Counted from the first letter of the stretch, positions 21,633 to 30,872 are shown. The stretch is 64,000 bases of DNA from an uncultured bacterium (GCA_902777855.1 CACYVN010000001.1:124001-188000), one strand, 5' to 3'. Translations and numbers: made by a program. The notes: generated by a model from the letters alone, not told the origin.

Positions 21633-22259
21633 TTACTTATTATCCAAAATAGAATTTATGCCATCATATAGTTTCTGCAAATCATTAGATACTGATACAG
21701 ACGGGCATCTTCTCATATGATTCCCATTGTTATATTCAAAAATAACGTCATTTAATTCCTGAATAGGTTTTATACAAGTTCTATCCAATCTTTTTAAAAT
21801 AGCCATCCCTATTATCCAAATAAAAATCGATGGAAACATAATTATCCATATCCCAATTGTCCTTTGCTTTTTCGCAGCTACACCCGCATGTTCCATTGAT
21901 TGTCTATTTATTTTTGCAAATTCAGCTATTTCATTGATTGTTTCTTCTTCAACTTTTTTATTCCCCTTAAATGCTATTAAATAATTTGAGGCAATTTTAT
22001 CTAATGCCTCCTTTTCTCCAGTTTCTGTTATATTCTTTTGTGCTAAATTTAAATTTTTTTCAAATTTATTTAAGTCTTTCCGAGAAGAAATACTTGATAA
22101 CATTTGTTCTGCATAATATAAAGATTGTGTATTACTGCTGTTTAGTAAGTTTATAGCAGGTTCAAGTCGTTGAAAACCATAAATACCGGCAGCAGCAATT
22201 ATAGCAGAACATATCAAAAGAATTATAAAATATAAATATATCTTCCCTGAAAGATTCAT
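21633..22259 (-). CDS. Membrane protein with two helices and HAMP-like end, no output domain
   Basis: A 208-residue protein with helices at about 8-27 and 130-150, between them a helical bundle like the four-helix sensor of chemoreceptors, and a HAMP-like tail (KPIQELNDVIFEYNNGNH). It stops after the HAMP region, so no kinase, cyclase or methyl-accepting part follows. Its start shares one base with the stop of the KtrA-like gene, so it belongs to the potassium-uptake operon. It may sense membrane or osmotic state; this is inference. Confidence 0.65.
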   Translation of the reverse strand: MNLSGKIYLYFIILLICSAIIAAAGIYGFQRLEPAINLLNSSNTQSLYYAEQMLSSISSRKDLNKFEKNLNLAQKNITETGEKEALDKIASNYLIAFKGNKKVEEETINEIAEFAKINRQSMEHAGVAAKKQRTIGIWIIMFPSIFIWIIGMAILKRLDRTCIKPIQELNDVIFEYNNGNHMRRCPSVSVSNDLQKLYDGINSILDNK

Positions 22260-22918
22260 TAATTATCCCCTTTCATCATATTTTCAATATCATCATTTGT
22301 ACCTGTTACCAAAAGCCTGTCCCCGGGTTTAAATTTTTCGTCCGGTATAGGTCTTGAATATTTATTCTCTTTCATAACTCCAGCGACAATTACATTGTAT
22401 TTATCAGGTAATTGCAGTTCCTTAAGATTTTTATCAATCATAAAAGGTTGAACAGGGATTTCAAACAATTCGAGCCCATCCGCATTGTTATCAAGAAAAA
22501 GACTCTTAAATATAATCTTATGGGCAAATTTTTTCCCGTATTCATATTCCGGATTTATAATGCATTTTGCACCAATAGCCTTTAATATCCTTGCATGAAT
22601 TGCCTCTGACGCTCTTGCAACAATATTTTCGCACCCCATTTGTTTTAAAAGGGCAACTGTCAGTATTGAAGGTTCTCTTGAACCGATTGAACAGATTATT
22701 AAATCCCTGTTTTTAGGTGAAAGTTTTGAAAGCGATATTTCATCAATTGCATCCAAACAAATAGCATCTGTTGCATAATTTGAAGCTTCATTTACCAATT
22801 TTTTATCTATATCAACCGCTATAACTTCATACCCTTTTTCAAAAAGAGTTTTCGTTAAGGCCATACCAAATTGCCCTAAACCGATTATTAAAATTTGTTC
22901 TTTATTGCGCTTTTTCAT
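22259..22918 (-). CDS. KtrA/TrkA-type regulatory subunit of potassium uptake
   Basis: A 219-residue protein with a TrkA-N Rossmann domain (IIGLGQFGMALTKTL, then VIAVDIDKK) and a TrkA-C domain from about residue 140 (GLELFEIPVQ to LLVTGTND). It has the single-RCK length of KtrA. It binds ATP or ADP, and possibly c-di-AMP, and gates the KtrB-like channel encoded 10 bp upstream in the same operon. Confidence 0.92.
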   Translation of the reverse strand: MKKRNKEQILIIGLGQFGMALTKTLFEKGYEVIAVDIDKKLVNEASNYATDAICLDAIDEISLSKLSPKNRDLIICSIGSREPSILTVALLKQMGCENIVARASEAIHARILKAIGAKCIINPEYEYGKKFAHKIIFKSLFLDNNADGLELFEIPVQPFMIDKNLKELQLPDKYNVIVAGVMKENKYSRPIPDEKFKPGDRLLVTGTNDDIENMMKGDN

Positions 22919-22928
22919 AACTTTTCTC

Positions 22929-24281
22929 CTATGTTAAAGATATTTTTGCATTTGGATAGCTTAAATAAATTTCATTTGACCTTGAGTTAAGGTAATAAAT
23001 TACCATTGCAGGAAATACTCTGCCAAAAAACATTGTCAGAATTATAACTATTTTCCCAAATATATCAAGTTGAGATGTTACACCCATAGAAAGCCCGACT
23101 GTACCCATTGCAGATACGGCTTCAAAGACGAGTTTTGAATGAGACAACATTTGAGTTGTTAATAGCAAAAAACACGAAATCATTAGTATGAATAAATAAG
23201 CAAATATTAATGCAATTGCTTTATAAACAGTTTCATGCGAAATTTCTCTGTTTCTTGTTATATTTTTTCTTCCTAAAAATGTGTTATAGGCAGTTATTAT
23301 TAATATGGCAAAAGTCGTTGTCTTAATACCACCCGCTGTTCCTCCTGGAGACCCACCAACAATCATTAGAAATATTAAAGTAAAATAACTCCCGCAAGAA
23401 ATATTACTTAAATCAATAGAACAAAATCCTGCAGTTCTTGCACTTACTGATTGAAAGAATGCATTCAAGAGCTTGTCTGAGAAACTCATACCATTTAGAG
23501 CTCCTTCGAAAGAAGACATTAAAATGATTAATGTTCCCACTACAAGCAGCGTTATCGTTGTATTAAAAACTATTGTTGCAAGAGGCGAAAGTTTTTCCCC
23601 TCTTAAAAATTTAGGTAAAGTTATTGCTATAACCGGAGCAATTCCACCAAAAATAATCAAAAAAGACACTGTCATAATAATTAAAGGATCACTGTTATAA
23701 GGGATTAAATTATCAGGAATCAAAGCATATCCTGCATTACAGAAAGCAGATACAGCAAGAAACAAGCCTTGTTTTAATCCAAATAAAATATCTTTATTGA
23801 GATAAGAAAACCTTAGTGAAAGAATAATAAAACCTAAACATTCAAGTATAAACGTATATTTAAATATCAAGAACAATGATTCTTTTATTTCTTCTTTACT
23901 TTCTGCATAAAACATACTTCTGGCATTTTTTTCGTAAGCAACAGACATTTTTTTCCCTAATAAAAGGAAAATTATTGAAGAAATACTCATTATACCAAGT
24001 CCTCCAGCCTGAATTAGAAACATGAGTATAAATTGCCCAAAAACATTCAATTCTGTACTAATATCTTGAACGGATAACCCTGTTACGCATACTCCGCTCA
24101 CAGATGTAAATAATGCATCTATAAAAGACATTTTTCCACAGCAGGGGAGATATAATAATATTCCGCCTAAAACGCATAAAATGAAGAAAGTAACAGGAAG
24201 TATCCTCACAGGAGACTTAACGACTTCGTCATATAAATTACTTATAAATGAATTGTAAAACCCATCAAAAATTTTATTCAT
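22929..24281 (-). CDS. KtrB/TrkH-type potassium channel subunit
   Basis: A 450-residue membrane protein of the TrkH/KtrB superfamily. The four pore loops can be traced (TSVSGVCVTGLS, SAFCNAGY, SARTAGFCS, SAMGTVGLSMG), each with the selectivity-filter glycine. It is closer in length to KtrB than to TrkH (about 480). It is the first gene of the operon with KtrA and a HAMP-type membrane protein. Confidence 0.92.
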   Translation of the reverse strand: MNKIFDGFYNSFISNLYDEVVKSPVRILPVTFFILCVLGGILLYLPCCGKMSFIDALFTSVSGVCVTGLSVQDISTELNVFGQFILMFLIQAGGLGIMSISSIIFLLLGKKMSVAYEKNARSMFYAESKEEIKESLFLIFKYTFILECLGFIILSLRFSYLNKDILFGLKQGLFLAVSAFCNAGYALIPDNLIPYNSDPLIIMTVSFLIIFGGIAPVIAITLPKFLRGEKLSPLATIVFNTTITLLVVGTLIILMSSFEGALNGMSFSDKLLNAFFQSVSARTAGFCSIDLSNISCGSYFTLIFLMIVGGSPGGTAGGIKTTTFAILIITAYNTFLGRKNITRNREISHETVYKAIALIFAYLFILMISCFLLLTTQMLSHSKLVFEAVSAMGTVGLSMGVTSQLDIFGKIVIILTMFFGRVFPAMVIYYLNSRSNEIYLSYPNAKISLT

Positions 24282-24403
24282 AATAAGTATATTAGCATAA
24301 ATATGCAGTCATATTTTTTTTCATAAATTAGAAAATTTATAAAATATTTTTACAACTGCTAAAATATCATATAAAATTGTATTTATAAAGATTAAGTAAA
24401 AAA

Positions 24404-24428
24404 TGGCTCCGTTTTATATTTGGAGCCA
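24404..24428 (-). terminator. Orphan terminator-like hairpin on the minus strand
   Basis: TGGCTCC and GGAGCCA form a 7-bp stem with an 11-nt loop. On the minus strand the stem is followed by TTTTTTA, as in a rho-independent terminator. No minus-strand gene lies upstream of it in the gap. Confidence 0.5.
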
Positions 24429-24737
24429 CTTAATGGTTATCAAATCAAGATTACACTATTTTACAAATGTATCAATTCTTGCCGTAATACTATTTATAAG
24501 AGCATTTAGTAATATTTTAAATATTTACTATCTTACATTTGTGATATCACATTTTTAATATTTTTAAAGAGTGGCAATGTATGTATTAAATAATAAATAT
24601 CATCTTACAAAAGAGTTTGTTACATAGGATTTTTCTCAATTATTATGGAGCTTTTTTGTTAAACCAAAATATTCTTATGAGAAACTGATTTGTTTAAAAT
24701 TTTATTGTGTTTTATCAGATTAATATGCCGGTATATT

Positions 24738-24766
24738 TTTACGCCGCATATATTTTGAAGTATAAT
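24738..24766 (+). promoter_or_regulatory. Promoter giving a leaderless transcript
   Basis: TTTACG at 24738-24743 and a perfect TATAAT at 24761-24766 are separated by 17 bp. The flavoprotein ATG begins 7 bp after the -10 box, with no ribosome-binding site. Confidence 0.6.
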
Positions 24767-24772
24767 GCATTC

Positions 24773-26326
24773 ATGGACAAAAAAAATGTAATTATAATAG
24801 GAGCAGGACCTGCCGGATTGAGTTGTGCATATAGTTTAATCGGTACAGACTATACCCCGATTATTATAGAGGCTGATAGTAGTGTCGGCGGATTAGCAAA
24901 AACTATTTATGAAAACGGTAATGGTACTGATATAGGGCCACACAGATTCTACACAAAAAACGATAAAATAATGAACTTGTGGGATAAAATTTTGCCGATA
25001 CAAGGGGCTTTATCTTGTGATGACATATTGACTAACAGGAATATTATTTTAAATAAAAATGGGCCTGATCCAGAAAAAGAAAATAATGTTTTTCTTAGAA
25101 GAAAAAGATTTTCAAGAATATATTATTCAAATCATTTTTTGGATTATCCATTAAAACTAAATTTTCAAAATTTGTTTGCCCTTGGGATATCCAAAACTTT
25201 TATCGCAGGATTAAGTTATTTAAAATCTTGTTTTTATAAAATTCCAGAAACAAATCTTGAAAGCTATATGATTAATCATTTCGGTAAAGTTTTGTATGAG
25301 TTGTTCTTCAAAGATTATACACAGAAAGTTTGGGGTGTACATCCGGCAGAAATATCAAAAGAATGGGGGGTACAAAGAATAAAAGGGATTTCTTTGTCAA
25401 AAATTTTATTAAATGCTTTTTGTTTAATATTTGCAATTAAACAAAAGAAAGAAATTTCACTTACTGAAGAATATTTTTACCCCAAATTAGGCAGTTCGCA
25501 ATTGTGGGATGCAATGGCTGAAAAAATTAAACAAAGTGGTGGCAAAATTATTTTAAATTCGGAAGTTATTTATGTAAACAAAAAAGGAAATAAAATAGTT
25601 TCGGTAAAAGTTCGAAATAAAAACGGGTCAATTATGGAACTATTTGGGGATATTTTTGTATCTTCAATGCCGATAAAAACGCTTTTTACAAATATGAATG
25701 ATGTCCCTCAAAAAATATATAATTCTGCGGCAAACCTTTCGTATCGAGATTTTATTTTGGTTAATTTTGTTACAAAAAAAATTAATTTAAAAAATAATAC
25801 GAAATTCCCAACAATAAATAATATCGCACCTGATAGCTGGATTTACCTTCAGGATAAAGGGATAAAAGCTGGCAGGCTTGATATAATAAATAATTTTTCG
25901 CCATACATTGTAAAAAATTACAAAGAAAATGTTGTTATTAATTTAGAATACTTTTGCAATGAAAATGATGAATTTTGGAATGAATCTGATGAAAATATTA
26001 TAAATTTTGCTGTTTCTGAGTTGAAAAAACTTTCTGTAATTGATGACGGCGATATAAAAACTTCAAAAGTTATAAGGATTAAAAAAGCTTATCCTTCATA
26101 TTTTGGAAGCGGTTATGACAAATTTGAACAGATAAAGGATTACATAAACACATTTGATAATTTATATTGTATAGGTCGAAATGGTCAGCATAAGTATAAT
26201 AATATGGACCATTCGGTATTAAGCGGACTTACTGCATCTCGTGTAATAATGAAAGATTTTGACAAAAATATACTTTGGGGAATTAACACTGATTCTGAAT
26301 ATCAGGAATTTAAAAATTTAAAATAG
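24773..26326 (+). CDS. FAD-dependent oxidoreductase (amine oxidase / UDP-galactopyranose mutase-like)
   Basis: The start at 24773 places the dinucleotide-binding fold (VIIIGAGPAGLSCAYSL) at the very N-terminus; an upstream in-frame ATG at 24707 would add 22 unlikely residues. The 517-residue product has an FAD loop EADSSVGGLAKT and GPHRFYTKN, as in NAD(P)-binding amine-oxidase-like proteins and UDP-galactopyranose mutases. The C-terminus (YCIGRNGQHKYNNMDHS) resembles the FAD-end motif of these enzymes. It may act on a nucleotide sugar or lipid; the substrate is unknown. It overlaps the convergent glycosyltransferase gene by 17 bp. Confidence 0.82.
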   Translation: MDKKNVIIIGAGPAGLSCAYSLIGTDYTPIIIEADSSVGGLAKTIYENGNGTDIGPHRFYTKNDKIMNLWDKILPIQGALSCDDILTNRNIILNKNGPDPEKENNVFLRRKRFSRIYYSNHFLDYPLKLNFQNLFALGISKTFIAGLSYLKSCFYKIPETNLESYMINHFGKVLYELFFKDYTQKVWGVHPAEISKEWGVQRIKGISLSKILLNAFCLIFAIKQKKEISLTEEYFYPKLGSSQLWDAMAEKIKQSGGKIILNSEVIYVNKKGNKIVSVKVRNKNGSIMELFGDIFVSSMPIKTLFTNMNDVPQKIYNSAANLSYRDFILVNFVTKKINLKNNTKFPTINNIAPDSWIYLQDKGIKAGRLDIINNFSPYIVKNYKENVVINLEYFCNENDEFWNESDENIINFAVSELKKLSVIDDGDIKTSKVIRIKKAYPSYFGSGYDKFEQIKDYINTFDNLYCIGRNGQHKYNNMDHSVLSGLTASRVIMKDFDKNILWGINTDSEYQEFKNLK

Positions 26327-27629
26327 TGTTTTTATTTAGGAGTTTTGCCCTTGTTACATACCATATTATCGTTTCATATTCATCGCCATATTTAAAAGGT
26401 ATTGATGTATCATTAATTTTTTCTTTTGTAATTATCAATGTATTCGTTTTTTGTGAAGGAATTACATTTTTTGAAATATTTTTTCTTTCACTATTATTTA
26501 ATATTAGTACCTGAAATCTTGAATCTAAAAAAGGTTCAATTTCGCACATTTCTTCAAATATGTATATATTTTTAATATCATTTTCATTATTCAAATATTT
26601 TATCAAATCTAATTTAAAAATATTATGCGTAGTATAATCCAGATAATATGAGTTATAGAATGATAAACAAGCAAAAAATATTATAAACAAAGTGTTGAAT
26701 ACCGGCTTTGTATGTATTTTATCGATTAGCCAATATGCAAGTATAAGATATACATATAAAAATATCATATTATGATTATTTGCAATATATAGTGTTGCAT
26801 GAAATATAATAAAAATAATATTTGTTGTTAATATGAAGAAACGAGTTTTGTTATTGGCAAGAATAAAAATAATGAAAGATGTTATTAGGTAGTATAAAAA
26901 TATAAGATAATGTGTACCTCTGTAAAAACGGATAATATCACTTATGGATATTGTTTTTTTTATAAATACGCTGTTATAGCCTAATAATGTTCCACATAAA
27001 ATCGGATATAACCATAAAACAACCCCCGTCGTAAAAATCAAGAATATTGATAACTTGCATGCTGTAGAAAAATTATTTTTGTTCTTTATTAAATTATGTA
27101 TAAATATGAGTGCAAGGGGAGTAACTGCTATAGCTCCAAATAGATGAGTATGAGCAGTTAAAACAAGTAGTAATGTGTATAATATAGGTCTTTTCATTTG
27201 ATCTTTATATAGTGAAACGACCAGAAACAGTTCCAATATTTCTGCAGAATGCCATCTTGATACAATTGAAAAATAATTAAGGGATAGCCAGGAAAAAGTA
27301 ATTATAATCTTTACAACAGGATGAAATGGTGCCTTTTTCCACATAATTAGTATTGCGGCAAAATAACATACCCAGTTTACTAAAAGCATAGAATACGGAA
27401 AATAAAAATTACTTTTCGCAAAAGGCATCAATAACAAGTACCAAACAATAAAGTGCCCTTGATTCCCCAATATTTGTACAACATTATTAAATGTCATTTC
27501 TCTTGCATAAATCCAAGCCAAACACTCATCATGCCACGGAATATGATTAATTAATTTTGGAATTGTTATCATGCAAAACAATATAATTGACAGATACATC
27601 AATATATCTTGTTTTGAAATATTTTTCAT
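26310..27629 (-). CDS. Membrane protein, probable glycosyltransferase of the PMT/GT-C type
   Basis: A 439-residue protein with about ten membrane segments. The first extracytoplasmic loop carries HIPWHDECLAWIYARE, and the Asp-Glu pair after helix 1 is typical of GT-C lipid-dependent glycosyltransferases. A soluble C-terminal segment follows residue 360. Substrate and acceptor are unknown. It converges with the flavoprotein gene, and the two may share a cell-envelope role. Confidence 0.7.
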   Translation of the reverse strand: MKNISKQDILMYLSIILFCMITIPKLINHIPWHDECLAWIYAREMTFNNVVQILGNQGHFIVWYLLLMPFAKSNFYFPYSMLLVNWVCYFAAILIMWKKAPFHPVVKIIITFSWLSLNYFSIVSRWHSAEILELFLVVSLYKDQMKRPILYTLLLVLTAHTHLFGAIAVTPLALIFIHNLIKNKNNFSTACKLSIFLIFTTGVVLWLYPILCGTLLGYNSVFIKKTISISDIIRFYRGTHYLIFLYYLITSFIIFILANNKTRFFILTTNIIFIIFHATLYIANNHNMIFLYVYLILAYWLIDKIHTKPVFNTLFIIFFACLSFYNSYYLDYTTHNIFKLDLIKYLNNENDIKNIYIFEEMCEIEPFLDSRFQVLILNNSERKNISKNVIPSQKTNTLIITKEKINDTSIPFKYGDEYETIIWYVTRAKLLNKNTILNF

Positions 27630-27700
27630 ATAATAATTTTAACACAAAATATACGAGTAACTTACAAGGGTCTGATATATACGTGATATAATATTCTTGT

Positions 27701-27953
27701 CTTGATAAAATATATTCTCGTGCCTGCGATTTTATTCGGGATAGAGTTGCTCTGGCAGAACCCATAAACGACGGCAAACAAACCCCAATGCGAGGGCATC
27801 CGGTATTTATTGCTCAACACACGACCGTTACCTGCTACCGCGACTGCATTGAAAAACGGCACAAATCCCCCCCCCCACACACACAGAACTGACCAAAACC
27901 GAACAAGAATATCTTGTTTCCATAATTATGGAATGGATAAATAAGGCAAATTA
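27701..27953 (+). pseudogene. Decayed DUF4186 gene (N-terminus missing, frameshifted)
   Basis: Reading forward gives RACDFIRDRVALAEP, then HPVFIAQHTT and CIEKRHK, which match the intact DUF4186 protein at 56994-57350. At a run of nine C followed by an AC repeat (27867-27884) the frame shifts by one; afterwards ELTKTEQEYLVSIIMEWIN continues to match to a stop near 27953. The first 35 or so residues are absent. It marks the left border of the accessory island. Confidence 0.85.
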
Positions 27954-27991
27954 ATTAAGTTAATATTATATAGCCTGATTTATATATTCAT

Positions 27992-28165
27992 TTATCTTTG
28001 ATCAAAGCCCGATGCAATTTTCTCGGGGAATTTAGCGTGGTGGTCAAAATTTGGCAGGTTTTCTGCGTATCTTTGTGCATCATAAGATGAATATGCACTA
28101 ACCTGCATCCCCATTCTGGAGCCGTCTTTCGTAAAATACTCCACATAATAAGTGTCCATTGCCAT
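27992..28165 (-). CDS. Small conserved protein, 57 residues
   Basis: It begins MAMDTYYVEYFTKDGSRMGM and ends PEKIASGFDQR, after a clear AAAGGAG ribosome site. It has a homologue at 32827-32982 in another operon of the island (shared pattern Y-x-EY-x-TKDG-x-R-x-G and a P-x-K end), which shows it is a real gene. No membrane helix; a small one-domain fold. It is the third gene of the sigma-4-like operon. Function unknown. Confidence 0.75.
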   Translation of the reverse strand: MAMDTYYVEYFTKDGSRMGMQVSAYSSYDAQRYAENLPNFDHHAKFPEKIASGFDQR

Positions 28166-28168
28166 AGT

Positions 28169-28429
28169 TTAGTTCTCCTTTATTTCTATTTTTACAATTA
28201 TGTCGTTTTTGTTTAGATTTTCATTAACATTAGTTACTAAATTGATGTTTGTATCTTCAACTAAAACATTAGAAATTAAGGTTGAAATATTTGAAATTTC
28301 CATAAGTGTAACTTCTACCCCAATATTGTAAGTGATATCAATAGATTTCACATTTTCAGGATTACCTATAAACTTTTTGAAATCATCAAATTTTTCTTCA
28401 AAATTATTTATAAATACAAATTCTTTCAT
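28169..28429 (-). CDS. Hypothetical acidic protein, 86 residues
   Basis: Starts MKEFVFINNFEEKFDDFKKF and has alternating strands and helices without recognisable motifs. It lies between the sigma-4-like gene (3 bp away) and the 57-residue gene (3 bp away), so the three are one operon. Function unknown. Confidence 0.7.
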   Translation of the reverse strand: MKEFVFINNFEEKFDDFKKFIGNPENVKSIDITYNIGVEVTLMEISNISTLISNVLVEDTNINLVTNVNENLNKNDIIVKIEIKEN

Positions 28430-28432
28430 ATT

Positions 28433-28966
28433 TTATACCTCTTTTAGTGCTTTTATTCTGATTTTTGCGGTTTGAGATTCGCCTTCATCTGTAATATCAA
28501 AGACTTCATAATCAGATATTTCAGGAAATGAATCCATATCCTGTCTAATCCATTCTTCAATATCTAAATACCCCGAATCTTTCGGCATTGTTACATCTGC
28601 CGAAGCATAAAATTCTCCGTTGAGCGAATATGTAACACTATAATTTGTTTCTTCGTTTTCATTTTCACTATAACTTAATGAAACTTCTAAAACATCATTC
28701 TCTTTTAATAAAGGTGCTGATTCGCCCTCTCCTATATTGTCAAGTACAAATTTTAATTCTTCCTTTGGTATAGACTTTTTAATTTTAGACAGTGCTTGGT
28801 CTGCAATATTTGTAATCATTTCAGTATCAACGTTATATAAACATGCTATTTCTTCAGAGGTATAACGATGACCGCCTAAACCAAACAATAGCATAATTAC
28901 ATCTCGTTCTTTGGGTGATAAATCCTGCAAGGATTCTTTTAATAAGTCGATAATTTTGTTTTCCAT
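28433..28966 (-). CDS. Sigma-70 region 4-like HTH protein with unknown C-terminal domain
   Basis: A 177-residue protein. Residues about 10-67 (LQDLSPKERDVIMLLFGLGG, then SEEIACLYNVDTEMITNIAD, QALSKIKK) follow the sigma-70 region 4.2 pattern, including the FGLGG element and recognition helix. No region 2 is present, so it cannot act as a normal sigma factor alone. The acidic C-terminal domain (about 85-177) is unassigned. It heads a three-gene operon under one of the shared WYL-type promoters, whose lack of -35 boxes makes a region 4-like partner notable. Confidence 0.75.
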   Translation of the reverse strand: MENKIIDLLKESLQDLSPKERDVIMLLFGLGGHRYTSEEIACLYNVDTEMITNIADQALSKIKKSIPKEELKFVLDNIGEGESAPLLKENDVLEVSLSYSENENEETNYSVTYSLNGEFYASADVTMPKDSGYLDIEEWIRQDMDSFPEISDYEVFDITDEGESQTAKIRIKALKEV

Positions 28967-28998
28967 AATTAATACTCCTATGTTTTATCTATATTTTT

Positions 28999-29030
28999 AT
29001 TATAAATTCTTACTATGACAAAATTGGACA
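28999..29030 (-). promoter_or_regulatory. Shared-motif promoter 1 (sigma-4-like operon)
   Basis: On the minus strand TGTCCAATTTTGTCA (29030-29016) is followed after exactly 11 bp by TATAAT (29004-28999). No -35 box at 17 bp. It drives the operon starting at 28966. Confidence 0.85.
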
Positions 29031-29043
29031 TATATAAGGGTTT

Positions 29044-29313
29044 TTATAATCTGATTGCTGCAGAACATTTTTTCTTACCTTTTTGACAGGCTTTTATCGG
29101 GAGTTTTGTCCTATTTTGTTCCAAAAATGCTTGAGGGTCATTGAGAATTAGTCTTGGATCAATGTATTCGGGGCGCGTATATTTGTTATAATATTTTTGC
29201 GGATAATCATAAAGTATTCCGACACCTGTTGCACAAAACTCCCCGTAACATGCCTTTGCACTCGGGGAAAAACAAAATAATATAAATACAATTGTCAAAA
29301 TCCGTTTTTTCAT
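29044..29313 (-). CDS. Small secreted protein, 89 residues
   Basis: A typical signal peptide (MKKRILTIVFILFCFSPSAKA, cleavage probably after AKA) is followed by a 68-residue mature part with four cysteines, which could form disulfides in the periplasm. It lies 11 bp downstream of the TPR gene and has the ribosome-like AAAGGAC before its start, so it is co-transcribed with it. Function unknown. Confidence 0.7.
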   Translation of the reverse strand: MKKRILTIVFILFCFSPSAKACYGEFCATGVGILYDYPQKYYNKYTRPEYIDPRLILNDPQAFLEQNRTKLPIKACQKGKKKCSAAIRL

Positions 29314-29324
29314 AAATTAGTCCT

Positions 29325-30761
29325 TTATTTAATGCTATTTAATCCTATGGGTAAATCAGTATGTTTTTGAAATATTTGAAAGTTTTTATCTGATCTGTTG
29401 TGATAAGCAAGTATAATTGAGAGCAAAAACGGAATTTTCTCATCCATGTTTGATTCAATCTCAGGTTCAATTTCAATCGCTTTTGCAAAATCATTATAGG
29501 CTTCAAAATAATTTCTCAACTGACAGTTTACAAGTCCCTTGAGATAGCAAATTTCCGCACTAAATTTTATCTCAAGCGACTGACTAAAATAATTTAACGC
29601 CTCAATGTAATTCCCAAGTTTATAGTTTGCAAGTCCATATGTATTAGAAACGTCGTCATTTATAAAGCCTTTATTTATTTCGCAGTATTTATCGCAATCC
29701 GAAACAGCCGGCTGATACTGTCCGAGTTTTTCATAACAGAATGCACGCATTGAATAAAGAATATCATTTTCGGGCTCAAGCACTATTGACTTTGACAAAT
29801 ACTTAACAGCTTTTCCGTAATCCTGTAAGTATTCATACCTTGAGCCTAAAACGGCATAATGATAAGATTCTTCCGGTTCAAGAGCTATCATTTTTTTCAA
29901 ATCTCTAATATCAGATTTTGCCTGTTTTTCATTAAAACACTGAAAATTATCATCTCTACAGTCGAAGTTAATGTTTAGCAAAAGATTTTTCAGCATTTCT
30001 CTGCGCTGAAAAACTTTTCTGCGTGCAATAATTCTTGCAATATAATTTTCGACACACGGATTTATTTCTATCGCTTTGTTAAAATATTTCATTGCACCGT
30101 TTTTTCCGGTTTCAACCATACATAGACCGATTTTTATGCAGGCTTCGTCGTTTTCTTCCCATATTTCAACCGATTTTTTGAAATCTTTTATTGCGGAATC
30201 ATATCTTTCAGTCTGCATTTCAAGGCAGCCTCTGTGGTAGTACGGGGCACATTTGTCAGTATATTTCTCAACTGCAGCATTAAAATCACCCATTGCATAA
30301 TCAAACATCTCAAGGTTCATATAAGCATTGCCTCGGTAAATGTACCCCCACATATCCTGTTCCAAATTTAATTGAGCGGTAAAATCCTCAATTGCTTCTT
30401 TGTTTCTGTGCATATCCAGTTCAAGTCTTGCTTTGTGATAGTAATAATAAGGTCTTTTATCAAGTCTGATAGCTTTGTTGGCATCTACAATCGCATCTTC
30501 TAATTTATTCATTTGTTTGTATGCCCAGCTCCTGTCATAATAATACTCAGGATCATTCGGGTTTAAATCAATTGCTTTTGTATAATAATCAACTGCTGAA
30601 TCATATTCGCCGAGATAAAATTTTGCATCCCCGCTGTAATCGTAGGCATCAGGCAAATTTTCATTTATTTTCAGCGCCTTTTCGCAAAGAGAAATTACTT
30701 CATTGTATTTTTCATCTTCCATTTTTTTGCAGGCTTTTGCCAGATAGTCAAATTCATTCAT
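29325..30761 (-). CDS. TPR-repeat protein
   Basis: A 478-residue cytoplasmic protein consisting of about twelve tetratricopeptide repeats; for example A-x-DY-x-KAIDLNPNDPEYYYDRSWAY, then AIVDANKAIRLDK and AVKYLSKSIVLEPENDILYS. No catalytic motif or signal peptide. Such proteins are scaffolds for protein complexes. It is expressed from a shared-motif promoter that faces away from WYL1, with the secreted protein gene downstream. Confidence 0.9.
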   Translation of the reverse strand: MNEFDYLAKACKKMEDEKYNEVISLCEKALKINENLPDAYDYSGDAKFYLGEYDSAVDYYTKAIDLNPNDPEYYYDRSWAYKQMNKLEDAIVDANKAIRLDKRPYYYYHKARLELDMHRNKEAIEDFTAQLNLEQDMWGYIYRGNAYMNLEMFDYAMGDFNAAVEKYTDKCAPYYHRGCLEMQTERYDSAIKDFKKSVEIWEENDEACIKIGLCMVETGKNGAMKYFNKAIEINPCVENYIARIIARRKVFQRREMLKNLLLNINFDCRDDNFQCFNEKQAKSDIRDLKKMIALEPEESYHYAVLGSRYEYLQDYGKAVKYLSKSIVLEPENDILYSMRAFCYEKLGQYQPAVSDCDKYCEINKGFINDDVSNTYGLANYKLGNYIEALNYFSQSLEIKFSAEICYLKGLVNCQLRNYFEAYNDFAKAIEIEPEIESNMDEKIPFLLSIILAYHNRSDKNFQIFQKHTDLPIGLNSIK

Positions 30762-30840
30762 TTTCCTACTCCTTTTATTTTTATTATGAGATTTCCAAAT
30801 GTAAGGTTGTCAAGGTCAAATGATTTATCCCTGCATTATC

Positions 30841-30872
30841 ATCATAAAATATGACCGTGACAAAAATGGACA
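30841..30872 (-). promoter_or_regulatory. Shared-motif promoter 2 (TPR gene)
   Basis: Minus strand: TGTCCATTTTTGTCA (30872-30858), 11 bp, TATGAT (30846-30841). It drives the TPR gene at 30761. The element overlaps the promoter of the divergent WYL1 gene. Confidence 0.8.

Larger units (their letters stand above)
24282..24772. other. 491-bp intergenic region, no gene seen
   Basis: This stretch separates two divergent genes. It is about 80% AT with no open frame of note. It contains one minus-strand terminator-like hairpin (24404-24428) and, at its right end, a promoter for the flavoprotein. An unannotated minus-strand small RNA ending at the hairpin is possible but unsupported. Confidence 0.5.
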
